Source: an uncultured Alphaproteobacteria bacterium (lineage in GTDB: Bacteria; Pseudomonadota; Alphaproteobacteria; Micavibrionales; Micavibrionaceae). From it: a DNA stretch of 64,000 bases. A model generated the notes under the pieces. It worked only from the letters and a program-made list of their open reading frames with translations. It was not told where the DNA came from and did no database searches. The stretch covers positions 1 through 64,000 of the forward strand of contig CALHAR010000002.1 of assembly GCA_937931645.1 (NCBI GenBank), given 5' to 3'. The position numbers and the translations under genes were made by a program. Each line of letters starts with the position of its first letter. Position 1 is the stretch's first letter. Positions 28,132-37,573 of this stretch are shown piece by piece.

Positions 28132-29275
28132 TGTTGAATTTATGTATCTGCCCGTCTTTTAGACCGAGTGTGATGTTACCACTTTTAAGAGCGAGGGCGT
28201 CTTTGCCAAATACTTCAAGGCGCCAGCCTTTAACGGCTTTGCAGTCTGGTTCATTCTCCGCCGCAATTTCTTCTAAATCACTAACGTTCGCTATTAACTT
28301 GGGCGCAACATCGTTTTCGCTACAATTTATTTTGAGTAGTAATTTTAACATTTCTAAAATTGGTGTCGCCTCTTTCGGAAAGGTTTTACCACGTTTGACT
28401 TGCGGCCAAGTGTCTTTATTTGATCGTCTAGCATTGTTGATGAGGTTTATAATTTTATCCGCTTTTTCTCCGCGTTTCATATCTTTAGGGACATTGCGAA
28501 TACGGCTTAGCCCTTCGCTATTTTTTGGCATATAAATTGCGATATCGGCTAGCGCATCATCCTTCATAATACGGTTACGTGGAACGTTTTTGCTTCGGGC
28601 TGTTTCTTCACGCCATTTGGCAAGATCACGCAAAATGGCTAAGACTTCTGGTTTGTCTGATCTTATTTTCACCCGTTTCCATACGGTATCTAGTGGTATT
28701 TCATAGGTATCAGGGTTGGTTAAAATATCCATTTCCTGTTTTAACCATCCATCACGCTTTTGTTTTTTTAGTTGCGCGTCCAGGCTTTCATAAACATCAC
28801 GTAAATAAATGACATCATCTAATGCGTATGTAAGTTGCTTTGACGATAGCGGGCGGCGTGACCAGTCTGTGAATTGCGCATTTTTGGCGAGCGCGGTTCC
28901 TGTTATACCTTCTACTAATTTATTATAAGCGATGCTGTCTCCATATCCGCAAACCATGGCGGCGACTTGTGTATCAAAAATTGGGTAAGGGACGACTCCG
29001 TTCATCTGGTAAAAAATTTCGATATCTTGGCGTGCGGCATGAAAAACTTTAATCACATTTTCATTTTGCATCAGGGCATCTAGTGGCGTCCAATCTAGCT
29101 TATGTTCTATAGGGTCAACGGCGACCGCATCCACACCTGGCCCAGCCAGTTGTATCAGGCATAGTTTAGAGTAGTAGGTCTTATCGCGTAGAAACTCTGT
29201 ATCTATTGTTAAGTAAGGTTTTTCTGATAGTTCAGCGCAAGTTTTATTGAGCTGCTCTTGAGTTTTGATAATCAT
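28124..29275 (-). CDS. rnd: Ribonuclease D
   Basis: A 383-residue 3'-5' exoribonuclease of the DEDD family with HRDC domains, acting in tRNA 3' maturation. Exo I is YLTIDTEFLRDKTY (Asp25, Glu27), Exo II is KVFHAARQDIEIF, and Exo III is YALDDVIYLRDVYE with its Tyr and Asp. HRDC-type helices occupy ~205-290 and 300-370. It overlaps sixA by eight bases and is three bases from the upstream yihY-type gene, so these three probably form one operon. Confidence 0.94.
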   Translation of the reverse strand: MIIKTQEQLNKTCAELSEKPYLTIDTEFLRDKTYYSKLCLIQLAGPGVDAVAVDPIEHKLDWTPLDALMQNENVIKVFHAARQDIEIFYQMNGVVPYPIFDTQVAAMVCGYGDSIAYNKLVEGITGTALAKNAQFTDWSRRPLSSKQLTYALDDVIYLRDVYESLDAQLKKQKRDGWLKQEMDILTNPDTYEIPLDTVWKRVKIRSDKPEVLAILRDLAKWREETARSKNVPRNRIMKDDALADIAIYMPKNSEGLSRIRNVPKDMKRGEKADKIINLINNARRSNKDTWPQVKRGKTFPKEATPILEMLKLLLKINCSENDVAPKLIANVSDLEEIAAENEPDCKAVKGWRLEVFGKDALALKSGNITLGLKDGQIHKFNNA

Positions 29276-29278
29276 TGT

Positions 29279-30658
29279 TTATTTAGTACTTTTCTTTTTT
29301 TTGGTTTTACCTTCAGAGATAAGAGTGTCAAAGATACTTTTTTGACCTTCTTGTTCTTCGCGGGTTTTTGCCATTTTTTCAAATAGATTTTGAACGTCTT
29401 TGGGAGGAGATATCTTCCCCATATTAATAATACCCGTTTCACCTGCACGCTCTAAGGCAGAGAATAAAGTCTGCATTGATGTTTTTTCTAACGGGCAGGC
29501 GGGATAAAATGCGGGTGGGTCTTGGGCATCGTGTAAGATTATTTTACCTGCTTCTAAAGCATCAACAACCTTGTCAATAACAGGAATGGGCACGTTCATT
29601 TGCGTGCTTAGTTCATTCACTGTCCAACCTCTTTTATTATCTTTGTTACTCTTATAATAAGAACGACCAATAAGAGATACACATGTGACACCGAGAACCA
29701 TCATAAGGCGTGGAGAAAGAGAGAAGCTTCTTTGATTTATCCTAATGTAATTTGGATTTTGAACATAAAAAGCAATATTGGCGCCAATTAAAATAACAAA
29801 CCACCCTAAATACACCCATATCATGAAGATAATCAACGTAGCGAAGGCGGCATACACAGCAACATAAGAGCTGGAATTGGCGATAAAGGCAGTGAAAAGA
29901 AAACCCATGACTTTCCACATAAGCGCAGAGCTTAACCCCCCAACAAAAGCAGGAATGAACCGTACTTTTGTGTTGGGCATAAAAATGTAAATGGCGCTAA
30001 ACCCAATGGCTAAGACAAACCAAGGGACTAGAACACCGACAATATCCAGTAAGCTTCCAAACGCACTATATTGTTCCATCCAAGAGATTAACTCTGGGTG
30101 ACGCAACGTGGCTGTAATTCCTGTGGACATGAAGATAAGTAGAGGACCAACAAGCAAAGCGGTGAGGTAATCCGCCAAACGGGTTGCAAAACCTCGTCCT
30201 CTACCAACGCGCCAAATATAATTAAGCGCGCCTTCAATCTTCTGCATCAAGGAAACAACCATATAGATCAATAGCCCCAGCCCTGCCGCGCCAAGGACAC
30301 CAACGCGCATGTTATCAACAAAAGAGAGTATACGGTTCGTAACTTCTTGGCTTTGACCGTTTCCTAGTGGTTCTAAAAGGCTTAATAGAGTGGGTTCAAT
30401 CTGATTATGGACACCAAACCCTTTGAGGACGGAAAAAGATAACGCCAATAGGGGGACTAGAGTGATAAGCGTTGTATAAACAAGGCTCATCGCGCGCATG
30501 GATAGTTGAGTATCGGAGAGGTCACGCGCGGTGGCATAGCCTAGTTTAAAGAGCTTTAAAGCAGATTTCTCGAGCCAAGTCAGGTTTTTATCACTCATAT
30601 TCAACAAGGAATCGAGGGTTTTTTGCGTGTTTTGGACGATACTAATAGTCTTTTTCAT
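29279..30658 (-). CDS. YihY/BrkB family inner-membrane protein
   Basis: A 459-residue polytopic protein. The YihY/BrkB family domain (~50-330) has about six helices and the conserved TLITLVPLLALSFSVLKGFGV, VGPLLIFMSTGI and FIPAFVGGLSSALMWKV segments. The C-terminal ~110 residues are cytoplasmic with a winged-helix look (NELSTQMNVPIPVIDKVVDALEAGKII) and a Lys-rich end. The family was once mislabelled RNase BN; its true role is not established. It is the first gene of the yihY-rnd-sixA run and divergent from aspS. Confidence 0.88.
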   Translation of the reverse strand: MKKTISIVQNTQKTLDSLLNMSDKNLTWLEKSALKLFKLGYATARDLSDTQLSMRAMSLVYTTLITLVPLLALSFSVLKGFGVHNQIEPTLLSLLEPLGNGQSQEVTNRILSFVDNMRVGVLGAAGLGLLIYMVVSLMQKIEGALNYIWRVGRGRGFATRLADYLTALLVGPLLIFMSTGITATLRHPELISWMEQYSAFGSLLDIVGVLVPWFVLAIGFSAIYIFMPNTKVRFIPAFVGGLSSALMWKVMGFLFTAFIANSSSYVAVYAAFATLIIFMIWVYLGWFVILIGANIAFYVQNPNYIRINQRSFSLSPRLMMVLGVTCVSLIGRSYYKSNKDNKRGWTVNELSTQMNVPIPVIDKVVDALEAGKIILHDAQDPPAFYPACPLEKTSMQTLFSALERAGETGIINMGKISPPKDVQNLFEKMAKTREEQEGQKSIFDTLISEGKTKKKKSTK

Positions 30659-30785
30659 GATGTCTTCTATAAGGGCTTATATACGGCCTTATCCTGCGTT
30701 ATTTCGGGTTTTGACCATTGATAACATAGTCTAAGCCTGATAAAAACGTTTCTTCATAATATTATTTTTAAAAGGAACCTAAATC

Positions 30786-32606
30786 GTGCACCCATACCGT
30801 ACCCATACCTGCGCCGAGCTTCGCCAAGACCATGTTGATCAGAGCGTTAAGCTTTCTGGCTGGATCCACCGTAAACGTGACCATGGCGGGGTGTTATTCA
30901 TAGATTTGCGTGATACGCATGGCCTGACACAATGTGTTGTTGATGAAGGGTCACCGCTTTTGGCGCAGTTTGAAAATATCCGTACCGAAAGCGTTGTTAC
31001 CGTGACAGGGACTGTTCGTACACGTCCGGGGGAGACGCAAAACGCCAACATGCCGACAGGGGATATTGAGCTTTATATCGAAGCCTTAGATGTTCAAGGC
31101 GCGGCAGAGGTTATTCCGTTTCAGGTGGCAGAAGATGATGGTGTGGGTGAAGAGATGCGCCTTAAATATCGCTATCTTGATTTACGTCGTGAGAAAATGC
31201 AAAAGAATATCCGTCTACGTAATGATGTGATTTTTGAAATGCGTAAGCGTATGCGCGCGCAAGATTTCCAAGAATTTCAAACTCCAATTTTAACGGCGTC
31301 TTCACCAGAAGGGGCGCGTGATTACCTTGTACCATCTCGTTTACATGCAGGTAAGTTTTATGCCCTACCGCAAGCACCGCAACAATTTAAACAAATGTTG
31401 ATGGTGTCTGGTTTTGATAAATATTTCCAAATCGCCCCTTGCTTCCGTGATGAAGATGGTCGCGCTGATCGTCTGGCTGAGTTCTATCAATTAGATATTG
31501 AGATGAGTTTTGTGACACAAGAAGACGTGTTCAATACTATTCAACCTGTTATCGAAGGTATTTTTGAACAGTTTAACGATTTTACAGGTACGCCACATAA
31601 AATCGAATGGGGCGAGCATATTCGCTATGAAGACGCGATGCTAAAATATGGGTCGGACAAGCCTGACTTGCGTAATCCATTAGAAATCGTTGACGTTACC
31701 GAGGTTTTTGCCCGCGATGATGTTGAGTTTAAAGCCTTCAAAGGCACGATTGAAAAAGGCGGCGTTGTCCGTGCCATTCGTGCGCCAAAGGTTAGCGATC
31801 AGTCCCGTAAATTCTTTGATAAGCTAAATAGTTGGGCACAAAGCGAAGGCGCACCAGGCTTGGGGTATGTTGTGTTTAAAGATGGCGAGGGCGCTGGACC
31901 AATCGCGAAATTTATTCCTGCGGCGGCGCAAGAAGAGCTTAAGAAAATTAGTGGCGCAGAAGAAGGCGACGCAGTGTTCTTTATTTGTAACAAAGAAAAG
32001 CCCGCGGCGAAGTTTGCAGGACTTGCCCGTGATGCAATCTGTAGCGCGCTTCCTGAAGGTCATGAGGCGGCACGCGAAAAAGGCGTGTTTAAATTTGCAT
32101 GGATTATTGATTTTCCTATGTATGAACGTGATGAACATACAGGTGAAGTGGACTTCTCGCATAATCCATTTTCTATGCCTCAAGGCGGTATGGATGATTT
32201 GGAAAACAAAGACCCGGAAGCAATTTATGCGTTTCAATATGATGCGATTTGTAATGGGTTTGAGCTATGCTCGGGTGCGATCCGAAACCATAAAGCCGAC
32301 ATCATGGAAAAGGCGTTTAGCATTGCAGGCTATGATAAATCCGTGCTGGAAGATAAATTTGGCGGTATGCTCAATGCGTTTCAATATGGCGCGCCACCGC
32401 ATGGTGGTTGTGCCTTTGGTATCGACCGTATCATCATGTTATTGGCGGATGAACCGAACCTGCGTGAAGTCTATGCCTTCGTCATGAACGGCCAATATGA
32501 AGACCAAATGATGTCCGCGCCAAGTGACATCACGCCAGAGCAATTAAAAGATCTGCACATTAAACTGGACATGCCAAAAGCGAAGATTAAAGAGCAGGCT
32601 GCTTAG
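30786..32606 (+). CDS. aspS: Aspartyl-tRNA synthetase
   Basis: A 606-residue bacterial-type class IIb synthetase. The start is GTG at 30786 with AAGGAA upstream ([13 protein letters not shown]). The OB-fold anticodon domain includes [20 protein letters not shown] (~24-43). The catalytic domain carries motif 2 [18 protein letters not shown] (~218-235) and motif 3 [14 protein letters not shown] (~540-553). The GAD insertion domain of bacterial AspRS lies between (~285-420). Length and motifs are normal. Whether it is discriminating or also charges tRNA-Asn cannot be judged here. Confidence 0.98.
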   Translation: MHPYRTHTCAELRQDHVDQSVKLSGWIHRKRDHGGVLFIDLRDTHGLTQCVVDEGSPLLAQFENIRTESVVTVTGTVRTRPGETQNANMPTGDIELYIEALDVQGAAEVIPFQVAEDDGVGEEMRLKYRYLDLRREKMQKNIRLRNDVIFEMRKRMRAQDFQEFQTPILTASSPEGARDYLVPSRLHAGKFYALPQAPQQFKQMLMVSGFDKYFQIAPCFRDEDGRADRLAEFYQLDIEMSFVTQEDVFNTIQPVIEGIFEQFNDFTGTPHKIEWGEHIRYEDAMLKYGSDKPDLRNPLEIVDVTEVFARDDVEFKAFKGTIEKGGVVRAIRAPKVSDQSRKFFDKLNSWAQSEGAPGLGYVVFKDGEGAGPIAKFIPAAAQEELKKISGAEEGDAVFFICNKEKPAAKFAGLARDAICSALPEGHEAAREKGVFKFAWIIDFPMYERDEHTGEVDFSHNPFSMPQGGMDDLENKDPEAIYAFQYDAICNGFELCSGAIRNHKADIMEKAFSIAGYDKSVLEDKFGGMLNAFQYGAPPHGGCAFGIDRIIMLLADEPNLREVYAFVMNGQYEDQMMSAPSDITPEQLKDLHIKLDMPKAKIKEQAA

Positions 32607-32748
32607 ATGTGCTAATATTTTGAATTGACACCTTGAGTTGAATCTAGTATTACTCATCTAGTATCACGTTTTGTGATCTGTCTCATGCCATGTTGGTTTG
32701 TAGACGTTAATCATAGCTGTAAAGCTTACAATAGAAAGAAGAAATAAG

Positions 32749-33918
32749 ATGGAATCTTATAAATTTAAAGTCGAATCTTTTCGTAAAAACCAATCCCCTT
32801 ACGATAAAAAGTCAAAGCTAGCGTCATATACTGTTGTGTGTGATGTTCGTAATTTGCCGCTAGATATACCAGCGGATATAACAAATCCTAGAGATCAAAA
32901 ACTTACCCACTCTGTAGGGAAAGCTATTACTAAAGGGTTTCTAACAGACCCTAATTTTTGGGTAATGAATCGTGGTATCCTATTTTCAGTAGATACCGTT
33001 GAGTTTAATAATTCATCAAATGTGATGACTCTTAATCTTACTGATTTAGAAAAGCATGGAAATGTTGATGGTGGTCATACATATAAAGCAATACAGCAAA
33101 GTATAAAAAAGCTTGGTGAAGAAAATATGCCAGACACGCAGTATGTGCGTTTAGAAATATTAACAGGTGTTGAAGATTTTTTTGAAGATTTAGCTGGAGC
33201 AAGAAACACGTCTAATCAGGTGGATACAAAATCCTTAGCAGAGTTGGCAAATCAATTCTCTTTCATAAAGGATGCAATTAAGGATGAGCCTTTTTCACAG
33301 CAAATTGCTTTTAAGCAGTATGAGGAAGGAAAACGTATTGATGCAAGAGAGATTGTTGCATTAATCAGTATGTTTAATCCTGAAATGTATTCGGAAAAAT
33401 CTCAACCAGTTCAAGCATATAGTTCAAAAGAGCATTGTACTAAGAAATATGTTTCTGAGGTTAAAGATAATCCAGAAGGTAACTCATTTGTAAAAATGAA
33501 ACCAATAATTCCTGATATTTTTAGACTGTATAGTTATATTGAAAAGAAAATGCCTGATTTTTATAGTGGCTCTAAATATGGCGCTATTAAGGGCGTTATT
33601 CATGGTAAGGAATATATAACTTTGTTCTCTAATGAGGCGATCAAGTATGAATCTCCAAAGGGGTTTGTCTACCCAATTTTAGCTTCTTTACGCGCTTTGG
33701 TTGAAGAATCAGAAGATGGGAGTTTTCAATGGAAGACAAACCCTTTTACGTGTTTTGATGATGTAGGTGATGATTTGGTTCAAACCACCATTGAGAGAAG
33801 CCGTAGTTCAGGTCATAACCCCCAATCTGTTGGTAAGGATAGTGGCCATTGGGCAGCTTTATTTAATAAAGTGCAAAACTATTCTTTGAAAAAACAACTT
33901 GAAAAAATGGTTGCTTAA
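32749..33918 (+). CDS. AIPR-family protein, possible phage-defence gene
   Basis: A 389-residue cytoplasmic protein. The pattern 'VGKAITKGFLTDPNFWVMNRGI' (~66-87), then 'HGNVDGGHTYKAI' (~109-121) and 'LAGARNTSNQVDTKSLAEL' (~152-170), matches the AIPR (abortive infection phage resistance) family, in which the NRGI and (N/D)G-(C/G)-(Q/H)T elements are conserved. The enzymatic role of the family is not established. It is a lone gene between aspS and a strong terminator, with AT-rich, tRNA-free flanks and a REP-like unit just beyond, which fits separate acquisition. AGAAGAAATAAG precedes the ATG. No partner restriction or toxin gene is adjacent. Confidence 0.65.
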   Translation: MESYKFKVESFRKNQSPYDKKSKLASYTVVCDVRNLPLDIPADITNPRDQKLTHSVGKAITKGFLTDPNFWVMNRGILFSVDTVEFNNSSNVMTLNLTDLEKHGNVDGGHTYKAIQQSIKKLGEENMPDTQYVRLEILTGVEDFFEDLAGARNTSNQVDTKSLAELANQFSFIKDAIKDEPFSQQIAFKQYEEGKRIDAREIVALISMFNPEMYSEKSQPVQAYSSKEHCTKKYVSEVKDNPEGNSFVKMKPIIPDIFRLYSYIEKKMPDFYSGSKYGAIKGVIHGKEYITLFSNEAIKYESPKGFVYPILASLRALVEESEDGSFQWKTNPFTCFDDVGDDLVQTTIERSRSSGHNPQSVGKDSGHWAALFNKVQNYSLKKQLEKMVA

Positions 33919-33923
33919 CTTTT

Positions 33924-33951
33924 AAGGCCCCGCTTACTGCGGGGCTTTTTC
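33924..33951 (+). terminator. Rho-independent terminator after the AIPR gene
   Basis: A GC-rich seven-base-pair stem (gccccgc at 33927-33933, gcggggc at 33939-33945), a five-base loop and a T run at 33946-33950, right after the stop codon. Confidence 0.92.
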
Positions 33952-33995
33952 TTTATTTTTATTTGTGTGTCTTCGTGTTTATTCGTGGTTTTAAT

Positions 33996-34034
33996 AGATT
34001 GCTACGCTCAAATAAATTTAGGCTCGCAATGATG
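33996..34034. repeat. REP-like palindromic unit (degenerate)
   Basis: The sequence contains agattgctacgctc, an AT spacer and gctcgcaatgatgg. Its two halves resemble the 'GATTGCTTCG...CTCGCAATGACG' type of intergenic palindrome. The reverse complement shares tcattgcgag with the unit at 44994-45055. Confidence 0.45.
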
Positions 34035-34047
34035 GTGTTTATGACCG

Positions 34048-34683
34048 CTACTCTACAGGTATTAAAACTTCGTTGCGTCTGAAGACGGGCAGTGTGAAGG
34101 GTGGGTTGTAGCCTGCTGTTTTATAGTTTCCGGTGGCTTTATATTCATTGTCATTCATCCAACTTTCTAAAATCTCTTTATGCTTTTGAATATTGCTGTC
34201 GGTTAACCGTCCGTTGAAACGGATGGTGGCCACGGTGTAATCTTTCAATTCACTGAGCTGAACGGCGGAATTGGTCGGCTTTGGCGCGGTATCAATAGTG
34301 TATGATTCTGGCAAGACAAAAGACATGATAGGAGTAGCGGCGCTTTCGTCCATAAAGACAGGCGCAGTCATGGATATCTTTGTACCGTCTTTCTTTTTAT
34401 CATCCATGATAACGGGAGCGGTCATTGCAATTTTGTTCTGCGCGGCATTGTCGCCAGAAATATAACCAAATAAATTCATGAAGGCACTTCTACGGTTTGT
34501 GGCCTCTTTGTTTATATTCATCGGTGTTGAAGCCAGTACAAGGCTGTCATAGCGGCGAATTTCAATATTTTGATTTTCCGCCGTTTTAATCACTTTATAG
34601 GGTGCGGTTTCAACGTTGCTATTTCCAAACACAGAGCATCCCGCCATGAAGATTGAAACCATACAGATTGTTAAAATTTTCAT
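34048..34683 (-). CDS. SOUL-family haem-binding-like lipoprotein
   Basis: A 211-residue protein with a lipoprotein signal (MKILTICMVSIFMAGCSVFG; the lipobox Cys is C16), so it is probably anchored in the envelope. The body follows the SOUL family pattern: PYKVIKT..NQNIEIRRYDSLVLAST near the N-terminus, R.AFMNLFGYISGDN, KIAMTAPV twice, and a C-terminal YNPPFTLPVFRRNEVLIPV. SOUL proteins bind haem or related tetrapyrroles in some cases; binding here is untested. It is 40 bases downstream of the PhnA-like gene on the same strand. Confidence 0.88.
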   Translation of the reverse strand: MKILTICMVSIFMAGCSVFGNSNVETAPYKVIKTAENQNIEIRRYDSLVLASTPMNINKEATNRRSAFMNLFGYISGDNAAQNKIAMTAPVIMDDKKKDGTKISMTAPVFMDESAATPIMSFVLPESYTIDTAPKPTNSAVQLSELKDYTVATIRFNGRLTDSNIQKHKEILESWMNDNEYKATGNYKTAGYNPPFTLPVFRRNEVLIPVE

Positions 34684-34723
34684 TGTCTATTCTTATCCTT
34701 GTTATATTTTTTGTTTGAGGCAT

Positions 34724-34993
34724 TTATGCTTTTTTTACAAAACAGGTTTTGAGAACCAGGCCTTTAACTTGTTTGGTGGAACAATCAATTTCTTCAGGGT
34801 TTTCAGGATTTACGCGTATATTTTTAACCATCGTACCGCGCTTTAAGGTCGTGCCTGCACCCTTAACCTTTAAGTCTTTAATGAGTGTGACGTTGTCACC
34901 ACTTTTTAGTTCAGCACCATTACTATCTAACACCTTTAGTGTGTCGTCAGTATTGGCGTCGTTATTTTGTCCTTCCCAGTAATCACGTCCCAT
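34724..34993 (-). CDS. PhnA-domain (YjdM-like) small protein
   Basis: An 89-residue protein consisting essentially of the PhnA C-terminal SH3-like domain: VLDSNGAELKSGDNVTLIKDLKVKGAG, LKRGTMVKNIRV, and C-terminal GLVLKTCFVKKA. The zinc-ribbon N-terminal domain of full-length YjdM/PhnA (~110 residues) is missing; it is replaced by an acidic 20-residue start. Despite the name, the family has no proven phosphonate role. The structured element at 35060-35154 lies about 70 bases upstream on the same strand and could control it. Confidence 0.85.
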   Translation of the reverse strand: MGRDYWEGQNNDANTDDTLKVLDSNGAELKSGDNVTLIKDLKVKGAGTTLKRGTMVKNIRVNPENPEEIDCSTKQVKGLVLKTCFVKKA

Positions 34994-35059
34994 GAGAGCT
35001 TCCTTATTAGGTTTATTAAATTATCTTATAGGATGTTATTTGAAAATGAAATTCCATTT

Positions 35060-35154
35060 AAAAAAAGGTGAACCCGGAAGCGTTAGGGGGCGCTGTCCGG
35101 GTTCGTTATCACCTGCCTAGGGTTTGGGTTCACGGTTAGGGAGGGCGGCAGGCG
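35060..35154 (-). ncRNA. Structured C-rich RNA element ending in an intrinsic terminator (sRNA or attenuator)
   Basis: Read on the minus strand, a six-base-pair stem (35147-35152 with 35112-35117) closes a 29-base loop containing CCCTCCC and GTGAACCC. A second hairpin follows (nine-base-pair outer stem 35096-35104 with 70-78, four-base-pair inner stem, loop with CCCCCTAA) and then seven T at 35066-35060. The terminator's 3' arm, GGGTTCAC, is also perfectly complementary to GTGAACCC in the first loop, so an alternative eight-base-pair structure could disrupt the terminator. It lies between a diguanylate cyclase gene and the PhnA-like gene. It may be a trans-acting RNA with anti-Shine-Dalgarno-like C-rich loops, or a leader attenuator. 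Confidence 0.6.
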
Positions 35155-35169
35155 AATTCTGTTCTTTTG

Positions 35170-35919
35170 TTACAAGGCTTTGTTATCCTGTCTTATATTG
35201 GCGGATCTTGTTTGGCGTTTGTTTTCATACATGCTTTCATCGGCTTCTTTGAAAATATGTTCGGCTTTACTACCTTTTTTATATTCTTTCAAACCAAGTG
35301 AAGCGCGGACAGGAACTTCTTCTCCCTGCCAGATAAAAGATAAATTATTTAATTTTTTAATGAGGAACTGTGCGCGCTCTAAAGCTTGCTTACGGTCTGT
35401 ATTTACAAATAGAATAACAAATTCATCCCCGCCTAAACGGCCCGATACATCCATTGTACGGATATCGCTTTCTAACGTGCCAGCAACTAACTTTAAGGCG
35501 GCATCGCCAGCATCGTGGCCATAGGTGTCATTAATAGATTTAAAATTATCAAGATCAATCATGATTAATAAACCGCCTTGTGACTTATCACGATTAACGC
35601 GGTCAAGCTCTCTAGAAAATTCATGCATAAAACCACGACGGTTTAAAATTGCTGTAAGCTCGTCAGTGTTTGATAATTTCTCTAATCTTTTAATGCGTAA
35701 GGCTTGTTCTTTAATCCGTGTTTCAGATTGTGCAATGATGCCGTGTGCGTGCTTCAAAAGTGTTAACGTTGATCCCATAGATTTCCACCAACTATCTTTT
35801 TGTACGTCATGACGCTCAAGATAAGATAAAACCTCATCCGCTTCATTTAACCATTTGCCTTGTGGCATCGTTGATTGGAGGCCATTCGTCATTGGCTTTT
35901 GTGGTATATTGTTAAACAT
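35170..35919 (-). CDS. Diguanylate cyclase (GGDEF protein)
   Basis: A 249-residue soluble protein. The N-terminal ~85 residues are helical, ending in a coiled coil (RIKEQALRIKRLEKLSNTDELTAILNRRG is the usual junction, ~82-110). The GGDEF domain follows with substrate and metal residues DLDNFKSINDTYGH and the active-site GRLGGDEFVILF. RTMD five residues before GGDEF is an intact I-site for product inhibition. It probably makes c-di-GMP. No sensory domain is recognised in the short N-terminal part. The start of the structured RNA element lies just after the stop. Confidence 0.93.
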   Translation of the reverse strand: MFNNIPQKPMTNGLQSTMPQGKWLNEADEVLSYLERHDVQKDSWWKSMGSTLTLLKHAHGIIAQSETRIKEQALRIKRLEKLSNTDELTAILNRRGFMHEFSRELDRVNRDKSQGGLLIMIDLDNFKSINDTYGHDAGDAALKLVAGTLESDIRTMDVSGRLGGDEFVILFVNTDRKQALERAQFLIKKLNNLSFIWQGEEVPVRASLGLKEYKKGSKAEHIFKEADESMYENKRQTRSANIRQDNKAL

Positions 35920-36170
35920 AAGATCCCTCGTTGTATTTATTTCCGTTGTTCAAACCTATCTTACACATTGCGAGCGCTGTGCCAGTTTTAAAACATAAAT
36001 AAAAACAAAGGGTTATGTGTATTTTTACAATCTTAAGGTTATGGCAATTTTTAACCTGTAAGGTAATTTTTGTATAACTATCGGCAAGCTTTGCCTGTTT
36101 AGTATTACTATTTCTATACGTTGATATATGCCGTATGATGTTTTGTTATTAATTTAAAGAAGCTTATTTA

Positions 36171-37103
36171 ATGAAAATTTTTGTTCGTTGTTGTTTTGTC
36201 TTGATTGTTGCTTTTGTATTTAATGCAACTGTAAAGGCGGCGGATTTTATTGAACCTAATATTGAGCTTGAACTTGAGCAGGGGAAAAAGAAAGAAGCTG
36301 AGCAATATATTGTACCGCATAAAGCCCTTTATGATATCCAATTAGTGGCGACCCGCAGCGGAAATCAGGTCGTTAATATCAGTGGTAAGATGTATTATGA
36401 GTGGAAACCAACTTGTGATGCATGGATTACAGATCATCGATTTAGCCTTTTCTATGAATATGCAGATAGTCCATCAATGAAGGTGACATCTGATTTTTCT
36501 ACTTTTGAAACATTTGATGGGACGGGGTTAAACTTTTCTGCACGGCGTAAACGCGATAACAGCTTGTATCAAGAGTTGCGCGGCAAGGCTGTCGTGGCAG
36601 ATAAAGGCGGGGAGGCTAACTTCACAATGCCAGATGACCTTGAGTTTCAGTTACCTCAAGAAGCCATGTTCCCAATGGCGCATACAATGGAAATGATTAA
36701 AAAAGCCAAATCGAATGATAAGTTTTTTAAAGCCATCGTTTTTGATGGGAGTGACGATGAAGGCCCCGTCGAAATTAATAGCTTTATTGGTGAGCCAGTC
36801 AACGCCATGAAAACAATTCAAGCCTCTGATGATTTGGATATGACGTTATTAAACACACCAGCATGGAAAGTCCGTATGGCTGTTTTTCCTTTGCTGACAG
36901 ATGAAGAGCTATCAGATTACGAGATGAGCATGGTTTTCCATGAAAACGGCGTTATTTCTGATATGCTCATTGAATATGATGACTTTTCCGTCACACAGAA
37001 GCTTGTTGCGCTGGATAAACTTGAAAATATTGAGTCTTGTGGGTATGAAAAACCTGCAAAAGCGGTATCTGACAACAAAGACAAAAAAAGCGATAAAAAT
37101 TGA
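36171..37103 (+). CDS. eipB: EipB-like envelope integrity protein (DUF1849)
   Basis: A 310-residue protein with a signal peptide (VRCCFVLIVAFVFNATVKA, cleavage near residue 23) and then the EipB/DUF1849 pattern: VPHKALYDIQLVATR, GKMYYEWKPTCDAW, STFETFDGTGLNFSAR. EipB is a periplasmic beta-spiral protein needed for envelope stability in alphaproteobacteria. It has two conserved Cys that pair, and here they are in PTCDAW (~C83) and IESCGY near the C-terminus. The tail is Lys-rich. The 251 bases upstream, between it and the diguanylate cyclase, are AT-rich and hold no gene. divK-pleD follow on the same strand. Confidence 0.82.
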   Translation: MKIFVRCCFVLIVAFVFNATVKAADFIEPNIELELEQGKKKEAEQYIVPHKALYDIQLVATRSGNQVVNISGKMYYEWKPTCDAWITDHRFSLFYEYADSPSMKVTSDFSTFETFDGTGLNFSARRKRDNSLYQELRGKAVVADKGGEANFTMPDDLEFQLPQEAMFPMAHTMEMIKKAKSNDKFFKAIVFDGSDDEGPVEINSFIGEPVNAMKTIQASDDLDMTLLNTPAWKVRMAVFPLLTDEELSDYEMSMVFHENGVISDMLIEYDDFSVTQKLVALDKLENIESCGYEKPAKAVSDNKDKKSDKN

Positions 37104-37174
37104 TATTGTAAGGGCGCGTTTACTGGTAAACTTCGTTTCGTTTTGAATTATTTAGTTTGGGTTTTAATAACAAT

Positions 37175-37546
37175 ATGACAAAAAAAATATTAATTGTTGA
37201 AGATAATGAACTAAATATGAAGCTGTTTAAAGACCTTCTAGAGGTTCATGGCATCGATACTGTTGAAACAAGAAACGGTAGTAATGTTCTTGAACTTGCC
37301 CATTCTGAAAAGCCCGATTTAATTTTAATGGATATACAGCTCCCGGAAATATCTGGTTTAGATATAACAAAAATGCTTAAAGCGGATGAGGCATTAAAGC
37401 CTATTCCTGTTATTGCTGTAACCGCTTTTGCAATGAAAGGCGATGAAGAAAAAATTCGTGAGGGAGGTTGTGAAGATTATATTTCAAAACCTATTTCTGT
37501 TACTAATTTCCTAGAGACTATTCAAAAACATCTAGGGCCAACATAA
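37175..37546 (+). CDS. divK: Single-domain response regulator DivK
   Basis: Start at the ATG at 37175 ([16 protein letters not shown], 123 residues). An upstream in-frame start at 37157 lacks family sequence. It is a stand-alone receiver with the acidic pair ED, phospho-Asp in [13 protein letters not shown], conserved Thr in AVTAFA and Lys in YISKPIS. The wording [16 protein letters not shown] and [12 protein letters not shown] is characteristic of DivK, a cell-polarity and cell-cycle regulator upstream of CtrA. Its position just before pleD, as in Caulobacter, supports this. Confidence 0.92.
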   Translation: MTKKILIVEDNELNMKLFKDLLEVHGIDTVETRNGSNVLELAHSEKPDLILMDIQLPEISGLDITKMLKADEALKPIPVIAVTAFAMKGDEEKIREGGCEDYISKPISVTNFLETIQKHLGPT

Positions 37547-37573
37547 TAAATGAGAAGTAAAAAAGGATAAATA

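Noticed and set aside
31867-32487. 206-residue plus-strand frame within aspS
   Set aside because: Alternative frame of aspS with a Lys/Arg/Met-rich, unstructured composition; aspS motifs are continuous across it.
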